Shown here one piece after another: positions 9,574 through 17,027 of a stretch of 43,574 bases of DNA. Each line of letters begins with the position of its first letter. The first letter of the stretch is position 1. Below the pieces are notes generated by a model, which was given only the letters and a program-made list of their open reading frames with translations, had not been told where the DNA came from and ran no database searches. The stretch comes from Planctomycetota bacterium (GTDB taxonomy: Bacteria > Planctomycetota > Planctomycetia > Pirellulales > UBA1268): the NCBI GenBank assembly GCA_018970785.1, contig JAGWVR010000023.1, positions 1 to 43,574 of the forward strand. The letters run 5' to 3'. The translations under genes were made by a program, and so were the position numbers.

Positions 9574-10608
9574 ATGAGCACGGTGCGGATCGTCGGACGT
9601 GCGGTGATGGTCGTGGCCGGTTGTCTCGGCGCCGGCGTGCTCGAGGCGGCCGACGGCGACACGGCGGAGCTGGTTCGCGTCGAGGCCGCGGTCGACCGGG
9701 CGCTGGAGTACCTCTCCAGCCGTCAGGATGCGTCGGGGTCGTGGCCGCACGGCCTGTCGCAGCAGTCCAACACCGGCATCGATTCGCTCTGCCTGCTCGC
9801 CTTCCTCGGCCGCGGCCACGTGCCCGGCCGGGGGCCGTACCGCGAGACGGTCGGCCGCGCCGTCGACGGCCTGCTCGCCGCCCGGCGCCCCGACGATCTC
9901 CTCGTCCGCGCCGGCGGCCACTCGCACGGCCCGATGTACGAGCACGGCCTGGCGACGCTCGCCCTGATCGAGGCGTCGGGGTGGGTGGCCGATGCGGAGA
10001 TGCGCGAGACCTGCCAGGCGGCCGTCGACGTGATCGTCACGTCGCAGAACCGGGAGGGGGGCTGGCGATACCAGCCGAAACCCCAGGATGCCGACCTGAG
10101 CGTCACGGTGATGCAGGTGGTGGCGCTGCGGGCGGCGCAGAACGCCCGCTTCACGGTACCGGAGGAGACGATCGAGGGGGCGATCCGCTACGTGAAGAGC
10201 TGCGCGCGGCCCGAGGGGGGCTTTGCCTACCAGCCCGGCCAGGGGGTGAAGAACGCCCAGTCGGCGGCCGGCGCGCTGTCGCTGACGCTGCTGGGGCGCT
10301 ACGACGACCCGGCCGTCGAGGCGGCGCTGGCGTCGCTCCAGAAGCGCGAGTACCGACCGCAGATGGACGACTACTTCCACTACATGAACTACTACGCGAT
10401 GCAGGCCCACTTCCAGGCGGGGGAGCGGCAGTGGGCGGCCTGGAACCCGCGCGTCCGGTCGTTCCTCCTCGATGCCCAGGCGACCGACGGCTCGTGGCCG
10501 GGCTGGGGGGAGGAGCGGCTCAACGGCCAGGCGAAGTGCTATTCGACGGCGCTGGCGACGATGGCGCTGGAGGTCTACATGCACTACCTCCCGGCCTACC
10601 AGCGCTAG
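9574..10608 (+). CDS. Secreted prenyltransferase/squalene-oxidase repeat protein
   Basis: 344 aa, starting at ATG 9574 behind GGTGGAGGAA. Residues 1-26 form a short export signal (hydrophobic stretch ending ...GVLEAADG). The rest shows the alpha/alpha-barrel repeats of the squalene cyclase / prenyltransferase-beta superfamily: LSSRQDASGSWPHG, VTSQNREGGWRYQP, KSCARPEGGFAYQP and LLDAQATDGSWPGWG, each with the Gln/Ala...GGW/F or GSW turn. The cyclase acid DxDD motif is replaced by DADLS, so true squalene-hopene cyclase chemistry is doubtful. It lies 26 nt after the VWA gene, so it is probably the last gene of that operon. Proteins of this fold are common in planctomycetes, with no known substrate. 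Confidence 0.88.
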   Translation: MSTVRIVGRAVMVVAGCLGAGVLEAADGDTAELVRVEAAVDRALEYLSSRQDASGSWPHGLSQQSNTGIDSLCLLAFLGRGHVPGRGPYRETVGRAVDGLLAARRPDDLLVRAGGHSHGPMYEHGLATLALIEASGWVADAEMRETCQAAVDVIVTSQNREGGWRYQPKPQDADLSVTVMQVVALRAAQNARFTVPEETIEGAIRYVKSCARPEGGFAYQPGQGVKNAQSAAGALSLTLLGRYDDPAVEAALASLQKREYRPQMDDYFHYMNYYAMQAHFQAGERQWAAWNPRVRSFLLDAQATDGSWPGWGEERLNGQAKCYSTALATMALEVYMHYLPAYQR

Positions 10609-10614
10609 TTTTCC

Positions 10615-10645
10615 GGGGACAAAGCCCTCCATGGCCTTTGTCCCC
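10615..10645 (+). terminator. Perfect 10-bp hairpin after the VWA/prenyltransferase operon
   Basis: GGGGACAAAG at 10615-10624 pairs perfectly with CTTTGTCCCC at 10636-10645 around an 11-nt loop, starting 6 nt after the stop at 10608. There is no U-run after it, so classical intrinsic termination is uncertain. It sits between convergent genes and could serve either strand. It also contains the left copy of the direct repeat at 10617-10634. Confidence 0.5.
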
Positions 10646-10648
10646 TTG

Positions 10649-10686
10649 GGCGACCGCGGGAAACGCCGAGGGGTTCCCGGGTCGCC
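10649..10686. repeat. Bulged 13-bp inverted repeat in the convergent spacer
   Basis: GGCGACC at 10649-10655 pairs with GGTCGCC at 10680-10686, and CGGGAA at 10657-10662 pairs with TTCCCG at 10674-10679, leaving one bulged G and an 11-nt loop. It may help bidirectional termination between the prenyltransferase-like gene and the kinase gene, whose stops lie 170 nt apart. Confidence 0.5.
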
Positions 10687-10687
10687 A

Positions 10688-10708
10688 TCGGCCGCATCCG
10701 GCGGCCGA
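10688..10708. repeat. 21-nt GC-rich palindrome, right-hand copy
   Basis: A near-perfect palindrome (GGCCGC...GCGGCC arms) lies 72 nt from the kinase stop. The reverse complement of this 21-mer occurs at 12381-12401, beyond the kinase start, with one mismatch, so the kinase gene is bracketed by inverted copies. In DNA this rich in G and C, one such match could be chance. Confidence 0.4.
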
Positions 10709-10779
10709 GCCGAGTTGTTCGTGGACAAAGCCCTCCGTGGACCCGACCGGCCGCGGGACGGCCGGCTCGTTCGGTCCGC

Positions 10780-12273
10780 TCAGGCGACGCGCTCGAGGAT
10801 CTCGGCGAGGAGCCGCGCCATGTCGCGGGTGTGGAACGGCGTGGCGATCACCTTCCGCCGCGCGTCGACGGTCGCCCGCTCGGCCAACGCCTCCTGGCGC
10901 TGGCCCACGAGGAGCACGGCGGGGACCTGCGAGAAGAACGGATCGCTCGTCAGCTTGTTGAACGCCTCGACCGCCGGTTCGCCGAGCGACTGCGCCGACA
11001 GCACGATGCCGTCGGCCGGGATCGGCGTCGTCGAGAACCGCGACAGCGCCCGCTGCGGGTTTTCCGTGATCAGCACCTTGTAGCCGAGTTTGGTGAAGAA
11101 GTCGCGGAGCGTCTGCTGGGCGCGCCCCGCGCGCTCGACGAGCATCAGCGAGCCGCGGCTGACGGCCTTGGGGTGGTCACCGCCGTCGGGCAGCGCCGCC
11201 GGTGCGGTGGCAGCAGCGCTCGCCGGGGTTGCCGCCGCCACGGCCGCTTCGCCGGAGTATTTCTCGAACACCTGCTCGAGGGCCCGCTTGGCGTCGGTCA
11301 CCGTCTGCCAGCGCTCCAACGGGTCGAGGTGCATCATCCGCGACACGACCTCGATCACGTCGCGCGGGAGCGCGGGGTTGCGCGTCCCCAGCGGCACGAT
11401 CGTGGTGAAGCGGCGCGGATCGGCGCGGACCGCACGATCGCGCGATTCGACCAGCGCCGGTGCCCCGCCGAGGGTGAGGTAGCCGAGCGTGCCGAGGAAG
11501 AAGACGTCGCTGCGGATCCCGTCGTCCTTCATCCCCGACAGCTTCTCGAGCGCCGCGTAGTCGATCGTGCGCGGATGCTCGACCTTCCCGAGTGCCTTGT
11601 CGCCGGTGTCGGCGTCGATCCCGGCGAGACCGAAGTCGACGAGCTTCGCCTTGCCGAGTGACGAGATCAGCACGTTGGAGGCCTTGAGGTCGCGGTGGGT
11701 GACGCCGCGCCGGTGGGCGTATTCGAGGCCCGCCGCCATCTGGATGACGAGGTCGAGCCCGCGGACGAGGTCGACGGCACCGCGGATCTTGACCAGTTCG
11801 CGGAGCGTCTGGCCCTCGACGAACTCCATCGTGATGTAGCTCGACGTGTGCTCCTGCCCGACGTCCTCGATGGCGACGATGTTGGGATGGCGGAGGAGCC
11901 GGCCCATCTCCCCCTCACGGCGGAACGCCTTGCACTTCTCCGCGTCGGCGTTGTAGCGGGCGCGGAGCACCTTGACCGCGAGAGTCCCGCCGTCGACGGT
12001 GCTGACGGCGCGGTACACGCGGGCGAAAGCCCCGGCGCCGACCTGGTAGAGGACCTTCGCCGTCCCGTAGTAGAAACCGCGACGGTCACCGCGGAGCAGT
12101 CGCTCGAGCTGGTAGGCGGAGAGCAACTCGCGGCGGAGGAGCAACGAGCCGAGCTCGTCGATCGGGACGTTGTGGCCTCCGAGCTCCGACCAGGCTTCGT
12201 TGAGCTTCGCCCCGGGAACCAACTCGAGTTCCTGGGCGAGGTGAGCGAGCTCCTCGGCGGTGGTTGGCTGCAT
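10780..12273 (-). CDS. Ser/Thr protein kinase with C-terminal pseudo-receiver domain
   Basis: 497 aa. Residues 1-70 form a helical N-terminal part. A Hanks-type kinase domain spans about 73-336: Gly-loop VGAGAFARVY (78-87), ATP lysine K101 (LAVK), catalytic loop HRDLKASN (193-200), DFG at 213-215, and SDVFFLG with D256. The usual APE is changed to ALE (241-243). An Ala-rich linker leads to residues about 375-495, which look like a response-regulator receiver (LMLVERAGRAQQTLRDFFTK, later VPAVLLVGQ). The phospho-acceptor position reads DGIVLSAQS with no Asp, so phosphotransfer is unlikely. No membrane helix, so cytosolic. The kinase should be active on visible residues; target unknown. A TAGAGT box (12291-12296, minus) may be its -10. 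Confidence 0.9.
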   Translation of the reverse strand: MQPTTAEELAHLAQELELVPGAKLNEAWSELGGHNVPIDELGSLLLRRELLSAYQLERLLRGDRRGFYYGTAKVLYQVGAGAFARVYRAVSTVDGGTLAVKVLRARYNADAEKCKAFRREGEMGRLLRHPNIVAIEDVGQEHTSSYITMEFVEGQTLRELVKIRGAVDLVRGLDLVIQMAAGLEYAHRRGVTHRDLKASNVLISSLGKAKLVDFGLAGIDADTGDKALGKVEHPRTIDYAALEKLSGMKDDGIRSDVFFLGTLGYLTLGGAPALVESRDRAVRADPRRFTTIVPLGTRNPALPRDVIEVVSRMMHLDPLERWQTVTDAKRALEQVFEKYSGEAAVAAATPASAAATAPAALPDGGDHPKAVSRGSLMLVERAGRAQQTLRDFFTKLGYKVLITENPQRALSRFSTTPIPADGIVLSAQSLGEPAVEAFNKLTSDPFFSQVPAVLLVGQRQEALAERATVDARRKVIATPFHTRDMARLLAEILERVA

Positions 12274-12557
12274 GGCGGAAACCCCCCACTACTCTACCCC
12301 ATGCGCCGCGGGCCGCCGGGCCCGCCGGGACGACCGGGGGGGAGGGCAAACCGCCTCCCGGCAGCCCGCGGACGAAGCGATCGGCCGCAGGATGCGGCCG
12401 ACGGCGACGGTTGCGCCGCTGGCGGCGGTCGGGTGGCCTCGCCGGTGGGCCCGCGACCCGCCACTTGGGCTGGAGCCGGGACCGCAGCGGCTGGTACGAC
12501 TCCCACCCCGCGTGGTCCGGAATCCCGCCGGCCGTCCGCCCGGGCCCGGAGTCCGCC
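12274..12557. other. 284-nt spacer between divergent genes
   Basis: The spacer holds a minus-strand TAGAGT (-10-like, 12291-12296) for the kinase without a good -35, and a 21-nt palindrome at 12381-12401 matching 10688-10708 inverted. The plus frame stays open through here back to a TTG at 12264, but the composition (Arg/Pro/Gly-rich, no motif) and position before a clean signal peptide suggest it is not translated. No plus-strand promoter is convincing. Confidence 0.4.
12381..12401. repeat. 21-nt GC-rich palindrome, left-hand copy
   Basis: Arms CGGCCGCA and TGCGGCCG surround a 3-nt centre. It is the inverted counterpart (20 of 21 positions) of the palindrome at 10688-10708, on the other side of the kinase gene. 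It lies in the kinase upstream region, about 108 nt before its start codon, so it could affect the transcript or be a remnant of a dispersed element. Confidence 0.4.
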
Positions 12558-15500
12558 GTGCACCTCGACCACCCGCCACTGCCGCGCTCCCGCTCCCTGG
12601 CCCGGGCCACGGCGTGGCCTCGCCACGGCGGGGGCCGCCGGGCCGTGTTCGTGGCGCTGGTGCTGTTCGGGGGCAGCGTCGGGGCCGTGCCCCGTGGAGC
12701 GGCGACGACGTTCGAGGACGGCTGCGAGGATGCCGCCCCGGCCACCTGGCATCTGGCGGAGAACGACTCGGGCGCCCGGCTCGTCGAACAGGCGCGCGGC
12801 GGTCCGCCGGCGCACCGCGGTCAGGGGGCCGAACGGATCGTCGTCGAGGCGGGGAGCGGCACGACCCTGCGCGTCGCCCTGCCGCTCCAGGCGGCGGCGG
12901 TGATCGACGAATGGCGCGCCAGCCTTTGGGTGCGCTCCAACCGCCCCGATGTGCGGCTGTGTGCGCGCGTCGAGTTGCCGAACTTCCCCCGGACCGCCGC
13001 CGGCAAGGTGGTCTCGGTGCTCGTGCCGGGGAGCCAATCGACCGACGTCGAGCGGTGGGAGTCGCTGGCGGTCGGCGGACTGCCGGGCGGACTCCGCCGC
13101 CAACTGCTCGCCCTGCGAGCCGAGCATGGGCCGACCGGCGACCTGAGCGGAGCCGTGGTCACCCACCTCGTGCTCGACCTCGCCGCCGGACCGGGCCGCC
13201 ACGAGCTGGCGATCGACGACCTGCTCGTCGATGGGATCGTCGCCGCTGGCGAGCCTCCGGCGCCCGCCCCCCTCGCCGCCGCGCCGGCACGGCCCGCGCT
13301 GCCGGCTGCGTCGGCACCGGCCGCGGTCGTCGCCGCGGCAGCCGAGGTGCCTCCCGCCGCCGGGCCGCGCGATCCCGCCGCGGGGATCGTCCGCGGCGTC
13401 CTCGAGATCGCCGGGCAACCGTTCTTCCCGCGTGTCATCGACCATAGCGGCGAGCCGCTGGCCTGGCTGGCTGCGTTGGGCTTCAACGCGGTCCGCGTGC
13501 CGGTGCCGGCCTCCGCGGACCTCCTCACCGAGGCCCGGGCCGCGGGGCTGTGGGTCGTCTGCCCTCCACCCGACCTCCCCGACGTCGACGTCCGCGATCC
13601 CGAGTCGCTGCCGACCTTCTCGGCGGCCTGGGACCGCGTCCTCCTCTGGGACCTGGGGGGCGGCCTCGCCGAGGAGGACGTCGCCGGCCTCGCCGAACGG
13701 GCGCGGCGCGTGCGGACCTGCGACACGCGCCCCGGCCGGCCGCTCGTTGCCGGTGCCGATTCCGGGCTGCGGAGCGTGTCGCGGCACGTCGACATGCTCG
13801 TCGCGCGGCGCTCCGTCCTCGGGACGACGCTCGAGCTCGATGCCTACCAGACCTGGCTCCGCGACCGCGGCCGGTTGACGCGCCCGGGCACTCCGCTGGT
13901 GGCGACGCTCGCCACCGAGGTCGATCCGCAGGCCAGCCGCCAGGCGGCGGCGCTGGCGGGTGTCGGCGGCCGCGGGCTGGCAGTCGACCCCGAGAGCCTG
14001 TCGCTGGCGACGTTCGCCGCCGTCGCCGCCGGCGCGCGGGGCATCCTGTTCACCTCCTCGCGGCGCCTCGACGGCGACGACCCCCAGTCGCGCGCCCGGG
14101 CCAACGCCTGCCGGATGGCCAACCAACGGCTCGAGCCGCTCGACGCCTGGGCTGCGGCCGGGCGGTTCGCGGCGGCGGCGCAATCGTCCGATCCGGAGGT
14201 CAAGGCGGCGATCGTCGAGGTGGCCCGCGCTCGGATGGTGCTCGTGTGGCGCGCCGTGCAGGGCGCCCAGATCGTCGCCCGTCGCTATGCCGGCGACATC
14301 CCCACGGCGGCTCCGCTGACACTCCTGCTGCCCGGTGTGCCGGAAGCGCACCGCGCCTGGGAAGTGGCGCCCGGCGGGCTACGACCGCTGCGCCAGCGCC
14401 GCGTGGCGGGGGGCGTGTCGGTGGTCCTCGACTCGTTCCTGACTTCGACGGTGATTCTCGTCAGCGGTGATCCTGCCGTCGCGGCGCAGACCCAGGAACG
14501 CCTCCGTGCCCGGCAGCCCGCGATCCTCGATGCCACCCGGGCCGAGGCCGCGCTGGCGCTTGCCGGTGCGGGCGACCTGCTGGCCCGCCTGCCCCCCGCG
14601 GCGCTGGGGCGGCTGCCGGCCGGCGAGATGCTGCGCCAGGCGACCGGCCTGGCCGGCGACGGCGAGATCCGCGCGTCGTCCGACCCGGCGACGGCGATCG
14701 GCGCCTTCCAGACGGCGGCGGCGATCGCCGGGCAGGTCGAACGGCTCGCCTGGGAGCGGGGCATCGTCGCCGCCGGTTCGATGGTCGCCGATCCCCTCGC
14801 GGCCTCCGACGCGACCGTCGCCGAGCACTGGCGGTTCGTCGAGGCGCTGGCGACGGCCACGCCCGGCCCGGAACTGCTCGCCGGCGGCACGCTGGAACGC
14901 GTCGACGAATTGGCCGCCGCGGGCTGGCGGCACTTCGTGCTCTCCCAGAAGACGCTCCGCAGCGGGGTCGAGATCGTGCGCACGCAACCGGCGGCCGGGA
15001 CCGGGTGCCTCGTGCTCCGCGCCGAGGCGGTCGAGGCGGCGCTGGCGCCGGCCGTGATCGAAACGCCACCGGTGTGGATCACGACGCCGCCGCTGGCGGT
15101 TCCTAGCGGCAAGCTGGTGCAGATCGAGGCCCGGGTCTGGGTGCCCAAGCCGATCCGTGGCAGCGTCGACGGTCTGCTGGTATTCGACTCGTTCGGCGGT
15201 CCGGCGCTCGCCGAACGCGTCGCCCCGGCTCCCGCCTGGCGGCGGCTTGTGCTCCAGCGCATCGCCCCCGACGACGGGCTCGGCGAGCCGTTGGTGGTGA
15301 CGTTTGCCCTGACCGGGCTGGGGGAGGCGCGGATCGACGAGGTCTCGGTCCGCGTCCTCGAACGTGGTCTGGCGGGGATGACGGCCGCGAGCACCGTTCC
15401 CGCCCCCCCGACGACGTCGTTTCCCTCACCGTCGGCTCTCCTCGGCGGCGACCCGCCGGCCACGCTGCCGAAGGCCGCCGCCACGACGCCCGCCGCCGCT

Positions 15501-15644
15501 GCCTGGCCCGGCATGGACGTCGCCTGGCCGCGGATCCTCCCCTTCGGCGCCAACGCCAACGAGCCCCCGGCCGGCTACGGAGGCGGCCGTGTCGATCCGT
15601 TCAAGCGGGCGGAGGCAGAGGGCGCTCCGCCGCCGGCGCCGTAG
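12558..15644 (+). CDS. Large secreted protein with carbohydrate-binding-like ends and barrel-like middle
   Basis: 1028 aa from GTG 12558, chosen because it gives an Arg-rich start followed by a signal core (VFVALVLFGGSVGA) at about residues 30-43; a GTG at 12645 would lack the basic region. Residues about 50-230 look like a beta-sandwich carbohydrate-binding module. An Ala/Pro linker follows, then from about 277 a section resembling a glycosidase barrel (IAGQPFFPRVIDHSGEPLAW, LGFNAVRVPVP, GARGILFTSSRR). The usual catalytic Glu pair is not evident. The C-terminal beta domain (about 830-940) is again module-like, and the tail is Pro/Ala-rich. It may bind surface polysaccharide. Not assigned to a named family. 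The 3' end overlaps the convergent acyltransferase gene by 44 nt. Confidence 0.7.
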   Translation: MHLDHPPLPRSRSLARATAWPRHGGGRRAVFVALVLFGGSVGAVPRGAATTFEDGCEDAAPATWHLAENDSGARLVEQARGGPPAHRGQGAERIVVEAGSGTTLRVALPLQAAAVIDEWRASLWVRSNRPDVRLCARVELPNFPRTAAGKVVSVLVPGSQSTDVERWESLAVGGLPGGLRRQLLALRAEHGPTGDLSGAVVTHLVLDLAAGPGRHELAIDDLLVDGIVAAGEPPAPAPLAAAPARPALPAASAPAAVVAAAAEVPPAAGPRDPAAGIVRGVLEIAGQPFFPRVIDHSGEPLAWLAALGFNAVRVPVPASADLLTEARAAGLWVVCPPPDLPDVDVRDPESLPTFSAAWDRVLLWDLGGGLAEEDVAGLAERARRVRTCDTRPGRPLVAGADSGLRSVSRHVDMLVARRSVLGTTLELDAYQTWLRDRGRLTRPGTPLVATLATEVDPQASRQAAALAGVGGRGLAVDPESLSLATFAAVAAGARGILFTSSRRLDGDDPQSRARANACRMANQRLEPLDAWAAAGRFAAAAQSSDPEVKAAIVEVARARMVLVWRAVQGAQIVARRYAGDIPTAAPLTLLLPGVPEAHRAWEVAPGGLRPLRQRRVAGGVSVVLDSFLTSTVILVSGDPAVAAQTQERLRARQPAILDATRAEAALALAGAGDLLARLPPAALGRLPAGEMLRQATGLAGDGEIRASSDPATAIGAFQTAAAIAGQVERLAWERGIVAAGSMVADPLAASDATVAEHWRFVEALATATPGPELLAGGTLERVDELAAAGWRHFVLSQKTLRSGVEIVRTQPAAGTGCLVLRAEAVEAALAPAVIETPPVWITTPPLAVPSGKLVQIEARVWVPKPIRGSVDGLLVFDSFGGPALAERVAPAPAWRRLVLQRIAPDDGLGEPLVVTFALTGLGEARIDEVSVRVLERGLAGMTAASTVPAPPTTSFPSPSALLGGDPPATLPKAAATTPAAAAWPGMDVAWPRILPFGANANEPPAGYGGGRVDPFKRAEAEGAPPPAP

Positions 15645-16365
15645 CCTGCCGCGCAGCCGTGCGGCGCAGCTGCCGGGCATCGCGCGCGAGAACGCGCCGC
15701 GGTGAGAGCGCCCGCGGAGCCAGCGCCTCGCGCCCGCGGCGGTCGAGTTCGTCGAGCCGCGCCGCGCACAGCGCCAGCAGGGCCTCGTCGTCGAGCGCGG
15801 CGATCTCGGCCGGCTCGATCAGCCGTCCGAACTCGAGCCGGACACGCCCCGGGATGGGGAACCATCGGGTCCGTGGCCAGCACTCCCAGGCGCCGACGAT
15901 CGCGACCGGAAGGATCGGCACCCCGGAACGCCGGGCGAGGACGAGGAAGCCGTTCTTGAGCGGCTGCGGCCGGCCGTTCGGCGTCCGTGTGCCCTCGGGG
16001 AAGATCGCCACCGCCGCCCCGGAGCGGAGCCGGTCGATGATCGCCCGCAGCGCCGCCACGCCCGGGGCGTCGCGGTCGATCGGCACCGCATCCAGCGCGG
16101 TGATCAGCATCCCCAGCGGCCGAAACGTGTACAGCGAGTGCCGCGCCAGGCTCGACAGCCGGCGGTTCATCGAGACGCCGAGCAGCACCGGGTCGAGGTG
16201 GCTCTGGTGGGTGGAGAGGACGAGCAAGCCCCCCTCGGCCGGCACCGGGGCGGCGAACCGCGCGCGGATCCCGAACAGCACGAGCGAAAGCGCACGCGAC
16301 AGCGTCCAGAGGCTGTCGTAGACGATCCGGGCCGGGAGGCTGCGCGAGCCTTTGCGCGCGTTCAT
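15601..16365 (-). CDS. plsC: 1-acyl-sn-glycerol-3-phosphate acyltransferase (PlsC family)
   Basis: 254 aa from ATG at 16365. The acyltransferase HX4D motif is HQSHLD (H53, D58). The FPEGTR motif at 122-127 binds the phosphate of the acceptor, and PVAIVG at 153-158 is the fourth family block. One hydrophobic N-terminal helix (about 20-33) suggests membrane attachment. It would transfer a fatty acyl group to lysophosphatidate to give phosphatidate in phospholipid synthesis; other lysophospholipid acceptors cannot be excluded. The start overlaps the cmk stop by 4 nt, and a cmk-plsC order is common in bacteria. The last 60 residues are Arg/Ala-rich and not family-typical. The 3' end overlaps the opposite-strand gene by 44 nt. 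Confidence 0.88.
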   Translation of the reverse strand: MNARKGSRSLPARIVYDSLWTLSRALSLVLFGIRARFAAPVPAEGGLLVLSTHQSHLDPVLLGVSMNRRLSSLARHSLYTFRPLGMLITALDAVPIDRDAPGVAALRAIIDRLRSGAAVAIFPEGTRTPNGRPQPLKNGFLVLARRSGVPILPVAIVGAWECWPRTRWFPIPGRVRLEFGRLIEPAEIAALDDEALLALCAARLDELDRRGREALAPRALSPRRVLARDARQLRRTAARQATAPAAERPLPPPA

Positions 16366-17027
16366 CGCCCCCCCCCGGCTGCCGCCCGGGCGGCTTCCAC
16401 GAGGGCCACGAGCCGGTCGGTCACTTCTTCGGGGGTGAGATCGTCGGTGTGCAGCTGGACCGCATCGGCGGCGATCCGCAGGGCGCCGATCGCCCGCCCC
16501 TGGTCGTCGGCGTCGCGCCGTGCCAGGTCGTCCATCACCTCGTCGAGCGTCGCCCCGGGGCGGTCCCGGAGGACGTCGCCGAGGCGGCGCCGGGCCCGGG
16601 TCGCCAGGCTGGCGGTGAGGTAGATCTTGAGGGCGGCGGCGGGAAACACGATCGTCCCCTGGTCGCGCCCTTCGGTCACCAGATCCTCCCCGGCCATCGC
16701 TTGCTGCCGGGCCACGAGCACGGCGCGGACCGCCGGGCAATCGGCGACCAGCTTGATCGACTCGTCGACCGCCCGGGAGCGGAGGGCGGGCCCCGGGTCG
16801 CGGCCGAACACCCGAACCGAACCGGGAGTGAACTCGAGCTCCGGCGCTGCCGCCAGCGCCGCCAGCGCCGCACCGTCGGTCAGGTCGACGCCGCGCTCGA
16901 GCGCCGCCAGGGTCACCGCCCGGTACATCGCGCCGGTGTTGAGGTGCGGCCAGCCGAGCCGGTCGGCCAGCCGCCGGGCGGCGAGGCTCTTGCCGGAACT
17001 GGCCGGTCCGTCGAGCGTGACGATCAT
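16362..17027 (-). CDS. cmk: Cytidylate kinase
   Basis: 221 aa, full family length. The P-loop GPASSGKS is at residues 7-14, followed by NTGAMYRA (30-37), the nucleoside-binding stretch seen in CMP kinases, and GRDQGTIVFP (120-129). The GRD-x-GT-x-VFP block is diagnostic for Cmk. A C-terminal helix carries RDADDQGRAIGAL, the lid/base region. It phosphorylates CMP and dCMP to diphosphates, recycling CMP released in RNA turnover and phospholipid synthesis, which fits the downstream acyltransferase. The start overlaps the stop of the upstream glycosidase-like gene by 4 nt, and the end overlaps plsC by 4 nt, so three genes appear translationally coupled. Confidence 0.95.
   Translation of the reverse strand: MIVTLDGPASSGKSLAARRLADRLGWPHLNTGAMYRAVTLAALERGVDLTDGAALAALAAAPELEFTPGSVRVFGRDPGPALRSRAVDESIKLVADCPAVRAVLVARQQAMAGEDLVTEGRDQGTIVFPAAALKIYLTASLATRARRRLGDVLRDRPGATLDEVMDDLARRDADDQGRAIGALRIAADAVQLHTDDLTPEEVTDRLVALVEAARAAAGGGR

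Larger units (their letters stand above)
10617..10740. repeat. 18-nt direct repeat flanking a hairpin-rich spacer
   Basis: GGACAAAGCCCTCCATGG at 10617-10634 recurs at 10723-10740 with one change (A to G at position 15). Between the copies lie a 13-bp bulged hairpin (10649-10686) and a palindrome (10688-10708). Another inverted repeat (CCGGCC...GGCCGG, about 10746-10764) follows the right copy. The layout, short direct repeats around a self-complementary core, could be a dispersed intergenic element. No protein-coding frame with a plausible start was recognised here. Confidence 0.6.

Noticed and set aside
12264-12557. N-terminal extension of the large secreted protein from TTG 12264
   Set aside because: It would bury the signal peptide about 130 residues inside, and the composition is non-protein-like; GTG 12558 is preferred.
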